51,249 nt of DNA from Alistipes sp. (GCA_031285345.1 JAITWI010000030.1:1-51249), one strand, 5' to 3'; positions 25,080-33,594 are shown, counted from the first letter of the stretch. Numbers and translations are program-made. Notes: generated by a model not told the origin, from the sequence alone.

Positions 25080-25607
25080 ATGTACAGCTATGAAAACGTT
25101 CCAAAAATCAGGTCGCGTGAGCGGAGTTCTCTTCTCTTCTCTTCTCTTCTCTTCTCTTCTCTTCTCTTCTCTTCTCTTCTTCTCTTGATTAGCTCTTGTG
25201 TCGAAACTCAAGACACTTTCCCGGAGCCCCAAATTTATCCCGAAGACGGATTGGTCACGTTGACCCGCACTCTCGACGTGGCGACACGTTCGGGAGAAAC
25301 CGCCTCTATTTCCGCTGTTTTTGATGTTGAAACAGAAACTATCATCTCCTACTCTGTTTCGCCGGGGCTTCTCGAAGATATGCAGATGACACCCGCGGAG
25401 TTTGACGATCGCCTCCGTCATGAAATGGGACCCGCGTACTATTTGGAACCTTTCAATTCCGCCCAAAGTGGTCCGTTTAGTGATTGTTATGCGGCTTGTG
25501 CAGATAAAAAGAGAGGCGAAGGCCGAGGAACGTGCCGATTTGCCTGTTGGATGGATATGTTTGAGAGGATTGTAACCGTATTAGCTGAAGCTGTTGATGT
25601 TTTTTAG
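25080..25607 (+). CDS. Phase-variable Cys-rich lipoprotein of unknown function
   Basis: From ATG 25080 there are 175 residues: a basic start, a hydrophobic stretch made of SSLLF units, and lipobox ISSC with Cys 40. The hydrophobic stretch is coded by ten CTTCT pentamers (25131-25180). The mature part is acidic and ends with a twin CX3C pattern, CYAAC at 136-140 and CRFAC at 152-156, then an amphipathic end. A second start, ATG 25090, has a classic signal start (MKTFQKSGRVSGV) but is out of frame at the present repeat number and would hit TGA at 25186. A GTG at 25053 is also in frame. No family was recognised. Base composition is visibly lower in G+C than the flanks. Confidence 0.75.
   Translation: MYSYENVPKIRSRERSSLLFSSLLFSSLLFSSLLLLISSCVETQDTFPEPQIYPEDGLVTLTRTLDVATRSGETASISAVFDVETETIISYSVSPGLLEDMQMTPAEFDDRLRHEMGPAYYLEPFNSAQSGPFSDCYAACADKKRGEGRGTCRFACWMDMFERIVTVLAEAVDVF
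25127..25186 (+). repeat. Pentanucleotide repeat (CTTCT)10 within the signal peptide
   Basis: Ten perfect CTTCT copies at 25131-25180, with partial units on both sides. As the unit is five bases, loss or gain of one copy changes frame. All three frames of the tract encode the same Leu/Ser/Phe cycle, so the hydrophobic character is kept whatever the frame. Confidence 0.97.
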
Positions 25608-25619
25608 TCTATAATATAT

Positions 25620-25650
25620 AGGAGGGGCATAATACACCCCTCCTTTTTCT
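25620..25650 (+). terminator. Terminator after the phase-variable lipoprotein
   Basis: AGGAGGGG (25620-25627) and CCCCTCCT (25637-25644) form a perfect stem followed by TTTTTCTTTT. Expression of the next two genes would need read-through or a promoter in the 25645-25667 spacer, where no clear TAnnTTTG box is visible. Confidence 0.85.
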
Positions 25651-25667
25651 TTTATTATTTTACCGTT

Positions 25668-26438
25668 ATGAAATTAAAATTAGGACTGATTTTCGCCGCC
25701 CTCTGCGTTGTTCTCATATTTCAGGGATGTTCCATAAGTTCGAGAGTCGCCGTCGCGCGAACAATGAGAAAACACGGTCTCGACAAAATGATGAGGATGC
25801 AACATCCTGAGACAGGACGGGAGATTGTTATGATAGGTATGATCCATATAGAAAAGCCCGGGTTCTTCGAAGAGATAAGACTATATCTCGATTCGCTGAA
25901 ACGCGAGGAATATGTGGTGTTTTACGAAGGGGTTAGCAGAGGAGATGTCGATTCGATGAGGTTAGACACGGTGTTGCGAAAGTTCAGACGAGTAACCGGC
26001 ATCAACCTCGATCGTTATTATAGCAACGAAGAATTATTCTCATCCGGAAAATACACGTTACAAACACTTGGAAATTTAGGATTGACGACAGATAGGGACA
26101 TCAATGTCGATATAAACTATAACGAGTTGATCACCGAATACGAAAGCAGGTATGGAGAGATAATCTTAACCGACTACGACCGGCAGACGGGACTTGCGGA
26201 GAAGTACAAACGCCGCAAAGCGGGAAGGGAGGAGTACAGCGAATGGGATATGACCAATACGATTAGAGAAGACGCTATAATAGAGGGCGTGCTGAATTCT
26301 CATCATCAGAAAATCGTTCTGCTTTACGGGGTCAGCCATTGGTACGCTCTTTATCCGCCGTTTATGGATACCGGATATGAAGTGGTCGAGGGCAAACCGT
26401 ATCCGTCGTGGAAACCGAAACTGACAAAAGATGAATAG
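25668..26438 (+). CDS. TraB/TIKI-like lipoprotein (putative metalloprotease-fold enzyme)
   Basis: The 256-residue protein starts with a lipoprotein signal ending FQGC (Cys 21). It has two GxxH motifs, GMIH at 57-60 and GVSH at 221-224, and a conserved-type Glu in FYEGV (Glu 87). This spacing of GxxH, Glu and GxxH is the signature of the TraB/GumN/TIKI superfamily, whose members include metal-dependent proteases and inhibitors of peptide signals. It would act at the envelope. The last eight bases overlap the next gene. It lies between a Cys-rich lipoprotein and a thioredoxin-like protein. The superfamily call is by motif only; activity is not shown. Confidence 0.65.
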   Translation: MKLKLGLIFAALCVVLIFQGCSISSRVAVARTMRKHGLDKMMRMQHPETGREIVMIGMIHIEKPGFFEEIRLYLDSLKREEYVVFYEGVSRGDVDSMRLDTVLRKFRRVTGINLDRYYSNEELFSSGKYTLQTLGNLGLTTDRDINVDINYNELITEYESRYGEIILTDYDRQTGLAEKYKRRKAGREEYSEWDMTNTIREDAIIEGVLNSHHQKIVLLYGVSHWYALYPPFMDTGYEVVEGKPYPSWKPKLTKDE

Positions 26439-26802
26439 GAACGTAGTGGTATACTACAACGCAGACGGGTGCACTCCTTGCCGGATGGACGAGCTATACT
26501 CGTGGAAAAACATTATGGAAGAGAACTCGGATGAAGAGACTCCGATAAATGTCGACTTTGTTTTCATTTTCAAGTCTGAGAAAGGGAGTGAAGGATTCAG
26601 ACAAAAACTTATCTCGACAAGTTTTAATTATCCTGTTCTGTGCGATCCGGCAGGCGAATTTGAGAAAAACAACACTCTTCCCAAGAACGAACTGTATCAC
26701 GTTTTTTTGCTCGATCAAGATAACAAAATCGTTTTGTCCGGTTCGCCGATATATAATCCCGGATTGTGGAATTTATATGAAAGCAAGATCGCCTCGCTGT
26801 GA
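26431..26802 (+). CDS. Thioredoxin-like protein without signal peptide
   Basis: The 123-residue protein begins MNRNVVVYYNADGCTPCR: a first beta-strand and then a CTPC redox motif at residues 14-17, as in thioredoxin-fold proteins of the TlpA/ResA type. YHVFLLDQDNKIVLSGSP fits the later strand pair of that fold; NYPVLCDPAGEF adds a third Cys. Bacteroidetes relatives usually have an N-terminal lipoprotein signal, but none is present here and the start overlaps the previous gene by eight bases. It may therefore be cytoplasmic or exported with a partner. It closes the AT-richer islet. Confidence 0.7.
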   Translation: MNRNVVVYYNADGCTPCRMDELYSWKNIMEENSDEETPINVDFVFIFKSEKGSEGFRQKLISTSFNYPVLCDPAGEFEKNNTLPKNELYHVFLLDQDNKIVLSGSPIYNPGLWNLYESKIASL

Positions 26803-26867
26803 TTATTGACGATTGGTTGTTGTCGACCGAAACCGATCGCGCTACTTGCATTTGTCATTACAGATGA

Positions 26868-27854
26868 TTATATCTCGACCCCGGTCAGTTCGCGGACGGC
26901 GAGTCGGGCGGCGGGGCTCAGGGAGAGCGAATTTTCGTTCACGAAAAGGGCTATGTGGCTGTCTATCACGTCGTCGTCCATCTCACGGGCGTGCGACTTC
27001 ACGAATTCGCGCGATTCGGCGGGGTGCGCAAAGGCGTACTCCACACTTCGGCGGATCAACTCCTCGACATCCCTCACCACCCCGGGCGGCAGATCGCGCG
27101 AAGCCACTATCGCACCCAACGGCAGAGGCAAGCCCGACCTTTCGACATGCGGAGCAGCAACCCCGACGCCATGGGCGGCACTCTCAGTTGCGGAGGCGGC
27201 GTTGCCACCCATGCCGCGGGTAGCCCTCTCCCACTCCACCCCGAGATCGGCGACGAGTTCGAGCCCGTGGTCGCGAAAGGTGAAACGACCCTCGTGGATC
27301 AGCACCCCCGCGTCGAATTCGCCCCTCGCCACGGCGGGCGCAATGTCCGAAAACAGCACGGGCGTGCGATCTGTCAATCCGGGAAATAGTCTCTTCAACA
27401 GCATGTTGGCCGTGGTGTGAATGCCCGGAACGGCGACCTTAAAATCAGAGGAAACGCTAAATTCCCGCTCGCGGCCAAAACCCGCGCGGGCGACCAACAG
27501 TGGGCCGTTGCCGTGCCCCAATGCGCTGCCGCTGTCGAGAACCGTGTACGCCGAGGCTATCTCGGGCAACACGGCGTAGCTTATCTTGCTGATGGACGGA
27601 CGGGCGGAACTAATCGCGTGGGAGGAGCGCGTCGAGCATCCGGAACTAACCGAACTCCTTGAGCATCCGGAACGAGCCGAACCCTCGGAGCTCCCGGAAC
27701 AATCCCTCTCCCCCATCACGCGGCGGTTGAGCTCCTCGATGTCGAAATAGTTGACCTCGAACGAATAGCCGCGGGTGTCGATGCGGCCGTTGATGAGCCC
27801 GTCGAACATGAACGTGTCGTTGGGACACGGCGAGATGTTGAGCGACAAACGCAC
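26868..27854 (-). CDS. mqnD: 1,4-dihydroxy-6-naphthoate synthase (menaquinone, futalosine route)
   Basis: MqnD converts cyclic dehypoxanthine futalosine to 1,4-dihydroxy-6-naphthoate. The start is taken as GTG 27854, two bases after the mqnB stop, giving VRLSLNISPCPNDTFMFDGL, the family's N-terminus. Further blocks are ISYAVLPEIASAYTVLDSGSALGHGNGPLLVA, GIHTTANMLLKRLFP and GVLIHEGRFTF. The 328 residues exceed the usual 280 or so because of two in-frame insertions: a Ser/Arg/Cys stretch at about 51-85, and a Gly/Ala stretch near 230-255. A longer frame to 28004 overlaps mqnB and was not used. Confidence 0.92.
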   Translation of the reverse strand: MRLSLNISPCPNDTFMFDGLINGRIDTRGYSFEVNYFDIEELNRRVMGERDCSGSSEGSARSGCSRSSVSSGCSTRSSHAISSARPSISKISYAVLPEIASAYTVLDSGSALGHGNGPLLVARAGFGREREFSVSSDFKVAVPGIHTTANMLLKRLFPGLTDRTPVLFSDIAPAVARGEFDAGVLIHEGRFTFRDHGLELVADLGVEWERATRGMGGNAASATESAAHGVGVAAPHVERSGLPLPLGAIVASRDLPPGVVRDVEELIRRSVEYAFAHPAESREFVKSHAREMDDDVIDSHIALFVNENSLSLSPAARLAVRELTGVEI

Positions 27855-27856
27855 CG

Positions 27857-28420
27857 TCAATCCTCCATCAACCGGGCGAGGATCTTTTCGAGGTCGAGCG
27901 CGAGGCGATGGATGGCTATCTCCATGTTGCGGCCGTCGATGGTGTCGCCCACGCGGTTCGACACCGTGCGCACCTCCATCGCGGGGAAGCCCATCTTGTC
28001 GCATAGCGCCAAAAACGCCGCACCCTCCATATTCTCGATCTCGGCCTCCACGGGCGAGGTGATAACTCCTCCGGCGGTGTCGGTGGTGTAGCTCCTCACC
28101 GTTTTGAATCCCGCGACCGAAGTAACCTGCGCGGGGTAGGCCACCTGGAAAAGCGGGGTGAACTCTCCATCGGACCAGCGGCCCAGGTCGGCGATGGTCT
28201 CGCTCTCGACGATCACGGTCTCGCCGACGATCAGATTAGCGGTGTAGGTGCCGGCGGTACCGGCCAAAATCACCATGTCGGGGCGGGTGTCGCACAGTAT
28301 CCTCGCGGTGGCGGAGGCGCACTCGGCCATTCCGACGCCGCAATGGAAGACCCTGACGCCGTTTTGGACGAGCACTCGCGATTCGCTTTTGGTGGGGATT
28401 ATGACGGCTATATTTTTCAT
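27857..28420 (-). CDS. mqnB: Futalosine hydrolase
   Basis: MqnB removes hypoxanthine from futalosine. The 187-residue protein is of the nucleoside phosphorylase/MTA nucleosidase fold: [54 protein letters not shown] with the purine-site Glu, and EVRTVSNRVGDTIDGRNM with the catalytic-loop Asp. It is directly followed by mqnD, which confirms the pathway. Its -7 box is at 28508-28515, back to back with the promoter of the AI-2E family gene. Confidence 0.93.
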   Translation of the reverse strand: MKNIAVIIPTKSESRVLVQNGVRVFHCGVGMAECASATARILCDTRPDMVILAGTAGTYTANLIVGETVIVESETIADLGRWSDGEFTPLFQVAYPAQVTSVAGFKTVRSYTTDTAGGVITSPVEAEIENMEGAAFLALCDKMGFPAMEVRTVSNRVGDTIDGRNMEIAIHRLALDLEKILARLMED

Positions 28421-28507
28421 AGGCGTTGGAGAAGTTGTTTTAGATCAGGCGATGGTCTGATTGTTGCATCGGCGGGCGGTTAGTTCGACGACCCGCCGCA
28501 TCGGGGG

Positions 28508-28515
28508 CAAAGTTA
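28508..28515 (-). promoter_or_regulatory. mqnB-mqnD -7 box
   Basis: TAACTTTG followed by C on the minus strand, 88 bases upstream of the mqnB ATG. Confidence 0.65.
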
Positions 28516-28528
28516 CTAATTATTTTTC

Positions 28529-28536
28529 TATTTTTG
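28529..28536 (+). promoter_or_regulatory. -7 box of the AI-2E family gene
   Basis: TATTTTTG on the plus strand, 68 bases upstream of ATG 28604 and only 14 bases from the divergent mqnB box. Confidence 0.55.
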
Positions 28537-28603
28537 TCTATCTAAATCACTCGCTCTAAAATCGCAAACACCACAGTCCTACCAAAATAGGGAGAAAAAC
28601 ATT

Positions 28604-29740
28604 ATGAAAGAGACCATCCGCCGCAACAACACTTTTTTCCGCCAATTGATCTTCATGGGCATAATCATCCTCATGGGGGTGGTGATGATGCGCCAGCTTG
28701 CGTTTTTCATCGGTTCGTTCCTCGGGGCCATCACGTTTTACATCGTCCTGCGCCGCCCGATGTTCACCCTGGTCGAACGCCACCGGTGGCCGGCGTGGCT
28801 GGCGGCGATGATGATCGTGCTGGCGATATGCGCCGTGCTGTTGGGGTTGGGCTATCTGGTGTTCGACATGCTGGCGGGCGAGATCGAAAACGTCGACATG
28901 TCGCGGCTTCCTGCGCTCGCGGGCGGCATAGCGCCCCGGGTGAACGACTTTTTGGGGTTCGAGGTGTTGCCGGCCGATCTGATCCGCGAGTCTTCGGATT
29001 TTCTGGCCCGGCTGGGTGGCAGTGCAATAAACACGACGTACAGTTTTGCCGCCAACATCTTCATGACCATCGTGATACTCTATTTTATGCTGACGCACGC
29101 GCGCAATATGGAGTGTCGGGTGGAGCGGTATATGCCCTTCAAGGGCAAAAGCCGGGACAAGTTGATGAAGGAGGTGACGTCGATAATTTACAGCAACGCG
29201 GTGGGCATTCCCCTCATGATGGCGGCGCAGGGGCTGGTGGCGGGGCTGGTCTACTGGGCGTTCGGCATGCCCAACGTGGTGTTTTGGGCGTTTCTGACGG
29301 CGCTGTGCGGTCTGGTGCCTATGGTGGGCACCGTCATAGTGAGCGTGCCGTTAGGGATATGGTTCGTGGCCGACGGCGAGACGCTCAGGGGCATATTGCT
29401 GATGCTTTGCGGAGTGTTGGTGATAGCCAACGTCGACAACCTCGCGCGCATAGTGCTCAACAAGAAGATCACCAACACCCACCCGCTGATAGTCATCTTC
29501 GGGGTCATTTTGGGCATCCCGCTGTTCGGATTCTGGGGCATCATCTTCGGGCCGCTGATGATCTCGGTGTTCCTGCTGTTGGTGAGGATATATTATAAGG
29601 AGTATGATTTGTTCGACGCGTCACCGATCCCGAAGATGGACGACCCGATAGCCCCAAAGGTGGAGGCCGACACCCGAGCCGACACCCGAGCCGACACCCG
29701 AGCCGACGAACAGAAGGCGGAACTGCCACCTACGCCCTGA
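28604..29740 (+). CDS. AI-2E/PerM-family membrane permease
   Basis: The 378-residue protein has about eight hydrophobic segments: two at about residues 20-60, one at 65-90, then a soluble stretch (about 95-140), then five more to residue 335. GVPL-like and GVILGIPLFGFWGIIFGPLM motifs near the C-terminus are characteristic of UPF0118/AI-2E family transporters. Substrates in this family vary and cannot be named here. The C-terminus is hydrophilic and contains three ADTR units in tandem (29670-29705), another short in-frame duplication. It is monocistronic, with a terminator seven bases after the stop. Confidence 0.88.
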   Translation: MKETIRRNNTFFRQLIFMGIIILMGVVMMRQLAFFIGSFLGAITFYIVLRRPMFTLVERHRWPAWLAAMMIVLAICAVLLGLGYLVFDMLAGEIENVDMSRLPALAGGIAPRVNDFLGFEVLPADLIRESSDFLARLGGSAINTTYSFAANIFMTIVILYFMLTHARNMECRVERYMPFKGKSRDKLMKEVTSIIYSNAVGIPLMMAAQGLVAGLVYWAFGMPNVVFWAFLTALCGLVPMVGTVIVSVPLGIWFVADGETLRGILLMLCGVLVIANVDNLARIVLNKKITNTHPLIVIFGVILGIPLFGFWGIIFGPLMISVFLLLVRIYYKEYDLFDASPIPKMDDPIAPKVEADTRADTRADTRADEQKAELPPTP

Positions 29741-29746
29741 TCGACA

Positions 29747-29777
29747 TAAAAAACCGTCCTTATGGGCGGTTTTTTTA
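29747..29777 (+). terminator. Terminator after the AI-2E family gene
   Basis: AAAAAACCGTCC pairs with GGGCGGTTTTTT around TTAT, followed by a T-rich end. Confidence 0.9.
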
Positions 29778-29809
29778 TTTGGGCCGGTATCTCGTATCAT
29801 TTTTTTTCA

Positions 29810-29817
29810 TATCTTTA
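29810..29817 (+). promoter_or_regulatory. Possible EF-G2 -7 box
   Basis: TATCTTTA, one base from consensus, 70 bases upstream of ATG 29888. Confidence 0.45.
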
Positions 29818-29887
29818 TCCCACCGAGGTTTCAGGAGGCTGAAAAGTTACTTGACGAATATCAAAAACCTAAAAACATATCCGAATT

Positions 29888-32044
29888 ATGAAAAATTACG
29901 AAACCAAAGAGATTCGCGACATTGTGCTTATCGGGGCCCCGGGCTCCGGCAAAACCACCCTCGCCGAGGCGATGGCGTTCGAGGGAAAGGTGATCGACCG
30001 CCGCGGAACGGTGGAGGGCGAAAACACCCTGTCGGACAACACCGACCTGGAGCACGAATACAAACGTTCGATCTACTCCACCATACTGTACACGGAGTTC
30101 ATGAACCGCAAGCTCAACATCATCGACGTTCCCGGGTCGGACGACTTCTGCGGCGGGCTGTTCTCGGGTTTCAAGGTGGCCGACGTGGGGGTGATGCTGT
30201 TCAACGCCCAGAACGGATTCGAGGCGGGCAGCGAGATTCAGCAGCGCTACTCCGACACGCTGGGTAAACCGCTCATCGGGGTGGTCAATCAGTTAGACCA
30301 TGAGAAGGCCAATTGGGAAGGCACGTTGGAGAGCATCAAGGCGGGTGCGCACATCAAACCGGTGCTGGTGCAATATCCTGTCAACCCGGGCGTCGGCTTC
30401 AACGCGTTTGTGGACGTGCTGATGATGAAGATGTATGAGTTCACCGACGACAACGGCACCCGCGTCGAAAAAGATATTCCCGCCGACCAGATGGAGATGG
30501 CGCGCGCGTTGAACCAGGAGTTAGTGGAGGCCGCGGCGGAGAACGACGAGAGCCTGATGGAGCTCTACTTCGACAAGGGCACCCTCACGCAGGACGACAT
30601 TCGCGCGGGCCTTCGCAAAGGGATCGCCGTGCGCGGAGTGATGCCGGTGTTCTGCTGCTCGGCCAAACGCGACATAGGCACAAAGCGTCTGATGGAGTTC
30701 ATTATCAACGTCGCTCCGAGCCCCGAACGCGCGATGCCTTTGAAGGATGTTCGCGGAGCCGAAGTGACCGCCGACCAGACCGCGCCTCCCGTGCTGTTCG
30801 TCTTCAAAAGCCAGGTGGAGAGCCACATGGGCGAGATCAACTACTTCAGGGTAGTTCGCGGTAAGCTCGCCGAGGGCGCCGAACTTGTGAACGCCCGCAC
30901 TGGCAACAAGGAGAAGATATCGCAGATTTTCGCCGTCGCGGGCAAGAACCGCACTAAAGTTACCGAAATGTTCGCCGGCGACATCGGTTGCACGGTTAAG
31001 CTTAAAGGCACCAAAACCAACGACACCCTCGCGGCGGCGGGAGCGAACGTCGAGATAGAGCCGATGGTGTTCCCCGAGCCCCGTTACCGCGCGGCGGTGA
31101 GGCCCATCAAAACGGGCGAGGACGAAAAGTTGGGCGAACTGCTCAACAAGGTCAAGTTCGAGGATCCGACCATTCTTGTGGCCTACTCCAAGGAACTCAA
31201 GCAGAACATCATTCAGGGTCAGGGCGAGCACCATCTCAACATCCTCAAGCGCCGCTTGTTGGACGAAAACAAGATGGAGATAGAGTACTTCGCCCCCAAG
31301 ATTCCATATCGCGAGACCATCACCAAGGTCGCTCAGGCCGATTACCGCCACAAGAAGCAGTCGGGCGGCGCCGGTCAGTTCGGCGAGGTGCACCTGCTGA
31401 TCGAGCCCTACTACGAGGGGATAGACGAGCCGGGCAAATACAAGATCGGCGGAAAAGAGATCGCGGTCAGCTTGAAGGGCAAGGAGGAGTACGAGATGGA
31501 ATGGGGCGGCAAGTTGCAGATGTACAACTCCATCGTGGGCGGCGCGATAGACGCGCGTTTCCTGCCCGCCATTCTGAAGGGCGTAATGGAGAAGATGGAG
31601 GAGGGCCCGCTGACCGGCTCCTACGCCCGCGACATTCGCGTGATCGTTTACGACGGCAAGATGCACCCGGTGGATTCGAACGAAATATCGTTTAAGCTTG
31701 CGGGGCGAAACGCGTTTAGGGAGGCTTTCAAAAACGCCGGGCCCAAGATCATGGAGCCGATCTACACTGTGGAGGTGCTGGTGCCGTCGGACAAGATGGG
31801 CGACGTGATGAGCGATTTGCAAAACCGCCGCGCGATGCTCCAGGGCATGTCGTCCGACAAGGGCTTCGACCGCTTGACGGCGAGCGTGCCGCTGGCCGAG
31901 CTATATCGCTACTCCACCACCCTTTCGTCGCTGACTTCCGGCCGCGCTTCGTACACCATGAAATTCGCCTCCTACGAGCAGGTGCCGGCCGACGTGCAGG
32001 ATAAACTGCTGAAAGCCTACACCGAGGAGGAGAAGGACGAGTAG
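29888..32044 (+). CDS. fusA2: Elongation factor G paralogue (EF-G2 type)
   Basis: The 718-residue protein has all five EF-G domains: a GTPase domain with P-loop GAPGSGKTT (16-24) and NQLD in place of NKxD, then the beta-barrel, the split domains and domain IV (ITKVAQADYRHKKQSGGAGQFGEV). In switch II the sequence is DVPGSDDF: Ser 84 replaces the catalytic His of DTPGHVDF. The P-loop also lacks the usual HVD/HID part. Bacteroides EF-G2 has been reported to support translocation without normal GTP hydrolysis and to matter under carbon limitation; this protein has the features expected for that group. It is not the housekeeping fusA. Confidence 0.93.
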   Translation: MKNYETKEIRDIVLIGAPGSGKTTLAEAMAFEGKVIDRRGTVEGENTLSDNTDLEHEYKRSIYSTILYTEFMNRKLNIIDVPGSDDFCGGLFSGFKVADVGVMLFNAQNGFEAGSEIQQRYSDTLGKPLIGVVNQLDHEKANWEGTLESIKAGAHIKPVLVQYPVNPGVGFNAFVDVLMMKMYEFTDDNGTRVEKDIPADQMEMARALNQELVEAAAENDESLMELYFDKGTLTQDDIRAGLRKGIAVRGVMPVFCCSAKRDIGTKRLMEFIINVAPSPERAMPLKDVRGAEVTADQTAPPVLFVFKSQVESHMGEINYFRVVRGKLAEGAELVNARTGNKEKISQIFAVAGKNRTKVTEMFAGDIGCTVKLKGTKTNDTLAAAGANVEIEPMVFPEPRYRAAVRPIKTGEDEKLGELLNKVKFEDPTILVAYSKELKQNIIQGQGEHHLNILKRRLLDENKMEIEYFAPKIPYRETITKVAQADYRHKKQSGGAGQFGEVHLLIEPYYEGIDEPGKYKIGGKEIAVSLKGKEEYEMEWGGKLQMYNSIVGGAIDARFLPAILKGVMEKMEEGPLTGSYARDIRVIVYDGKMHPVDSNEISFKLAGRNAFREAFKNAGPKIMEPIYTVEVLVPSDKMGDVMSDLQNRRAMLQGMSSDKGFDRLTASVPLAELYRYSTTLSSLTSGRASYTMKFASYEQVPADVQDKLLKAYTEEEKDE

Positions 32045-32057
32045 TTGTTTTGATAAC

Positions 32058-33452
32058 GTGACTAAGTTTTTCAAGGCTGTTGTGATGGCCGTCGTGACGT
32101 TGGTTGCGGCGGCCATCGCCGGCTGTGGGGAGCCGTCCCGGGAGGAGACGTTGGTGGTGTCGCCGCTTTTGCTCGAATTTTCTGCCGATGAAGGTTGGCT
32201 GGATGTGTCCGTCGAGGGCGTGGAGTGGACGGCGCAATCGGCCGACGAGTGGATCGAGGTCGCCGCCGATTTGGAGGCGGGCACGCTCACCGTGGCCGTC
32301 GCCGCCAACGAGGGCGCCGCGAGGATCGGTTCGGTGGTTGTTTACGGTTCGGATGCCATGGAAGGCTCGGGCGTTGTGCGGAGTGGCGAGGGCTACGGGA
32401 CTGGCGGGGGCGGCGATGGGATCGGTTCGGGCGGCACGAGGGGCGAGGGCGACGGGACTGGCGAGGTCGGCAGTTACAAAACCGTGGTGGTGCGACAACA
32501 GGCCGGACGTGCCGTCACACCTATCGACCTATTGACCGTCGCACCCTCTTCACTTTCGTTCACCGCCGCGGGAGGCTTCAAAAACGTGACGGTGGGGAGC
32601 ATGGCGGCTTGGTGGTTCGAATGCTCCGAAGGGTGGATCGAGGTTACGCCCATGGCCGACGACGGGCGCTCGCGGGTGGCGACATCCGAGGGCGGCAACA
32701 GAGCCGGGGTATCCGAGGACGGCGACAGCGCCGGGGTTTCGGCAATCGGTTATGCGAGTGCATCGGGGAGCGGAAGCTATGGAGTGGTGGTGTCGGTGGC
32801 GGCCAACGACGGCACCGAGTCGCGCACGGGCACGATAGCGTTCGACAACGGCAGCGACCGGCGCACCGTCACGGTGACGCAGGCGGGCAGGGACGAGGAT
32901 GCCGAACCCGACCCCGTCGATGCCCTCGTGGGCACCTACCGCGCGACGGCGTACTACACCATCGGCTGGCTCGACCCCAGGACATTTCAGGTGGAGTACA
33001 AGGTGGAGGCCACGAAAGTTGACGCTCGAACGCTGGAGTTCTCCAATTTTTTCGGTTTGGAGACGGCGGCGCAAAACGACCCGGGATTGGCGTACGTCAC
33101 GGTTTTCAACGACTCCGTGACGGCCGTTTTCGACGCCGCCGACGGCACGTTGACCATCCCGCCCGCAACCAAATTCAAGATCGTCGGTTATGGCGGCCAT
33201 CAGGATATGACGGTCGTAGTGGCTCCGTATCGCCACCCGACCGACCACGAGGCCAACCGCGACACGCCACTTCCGGCCTACACGGTCGGGCTCAACGACG
33301 GCGAAAGGATTTCGATCAGCTTCGAGGATCCCGAAAGCGGCGATTTTCTCGGCGTGGGCAAAAAAGGCTCGTTCGACCTTGTGTGCGAGAGCTTGGTCCC
33401 GGTCGTTTCGGTAGCCATGTACACGGGGTTGGAGCTCACGAAAGTCGATTGA
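32058..33452 (+). CDS. Lipoprotein with two BACON domains
   Basis: The 464-residue protein has a lipoprotein signal (IAGC, Cys 23), then two beta-sandwich BACON-type domains. The first includes LEFSADEGWLDVSVEGVEWTAQ and ends VVVRQQAG; the second includes LSFTAAGGFKNVTVGSMAAWWFE and ends TVTVTQAGRD. The C-terminal 170 residues form an unrecognised beta-rich domain. Gly/Ser-rich insertions break both BACON domains, at about 103-140 and 205-245. BACON domains are carbohydrate- or mucin-binding candidates on the cell surface. The start is GTG 32058, 13 bases after the EF-G2 stop; ATG 32085 is possible but gives a weaker signal. Confidence 0.82.
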   Translation: MTKFFKAVVMAVVTLVAAAIAGCGEPSREETLVVSPLLLEFSADEGWLDVSVEGVEWTAQSADEWIEVAADLEAGTLTVAVAANEGAARIGSVVVYGSDAMEGSGVVRSGEGYGTGGGGDGIGSGGTRGEGDGTGEVGSYKTVVVRQQAGRAVTPIDLLTVAPSSLSFTAAGGFKNVTVGSMAAWWFECSEGWIEVTPMADDGRSRVATSEGGNRAGVSEDGDSAGVSAIGYASASGSGSYGVVVSVAANDGTESRTGTIAFDNGSDRRTVTVTQAGRDEDAEPDPVDALVGTYRATAYYTIGWLDPRTFQVEYKVEATKVDARTLEFSNFFGLETAAQNDPGLAYVTVFNDSVTAVFDAADGTLTIPPATKFKIVGYGGHQDMTVVVAPYRHPTDHEANRDTPLPAYTVGLNDGERISISFEDPESGDFLGVGKKGSFDLVCESLVPVVSVAMYTGLELTKVD

Positions 33453-33542
33453 CGAAAACTCCGGTCGAGCCGACGCCTAACCCGCAACCCCGAAAAACCC
33501 GGTCGAAGCCCCATCCGAAACCCGCCCGAAAACGCCCGAAAA

Positions 33543-33573
33543 AAATCCCGCCTCCTTTCCGGAAGCGGGATTT
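33543..33573. terminator. Bidirectional terminator
   Basis: AAATCCCGC (33543-33551) and GCGGGATTT (33565-33573) form a perfect stem between the convergent BACON lipoprotein and DUF975 genes. Confidence 0.7.
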
Positions 33574-33594
33574 GCGGTTAAACGCTAAAAGAGT

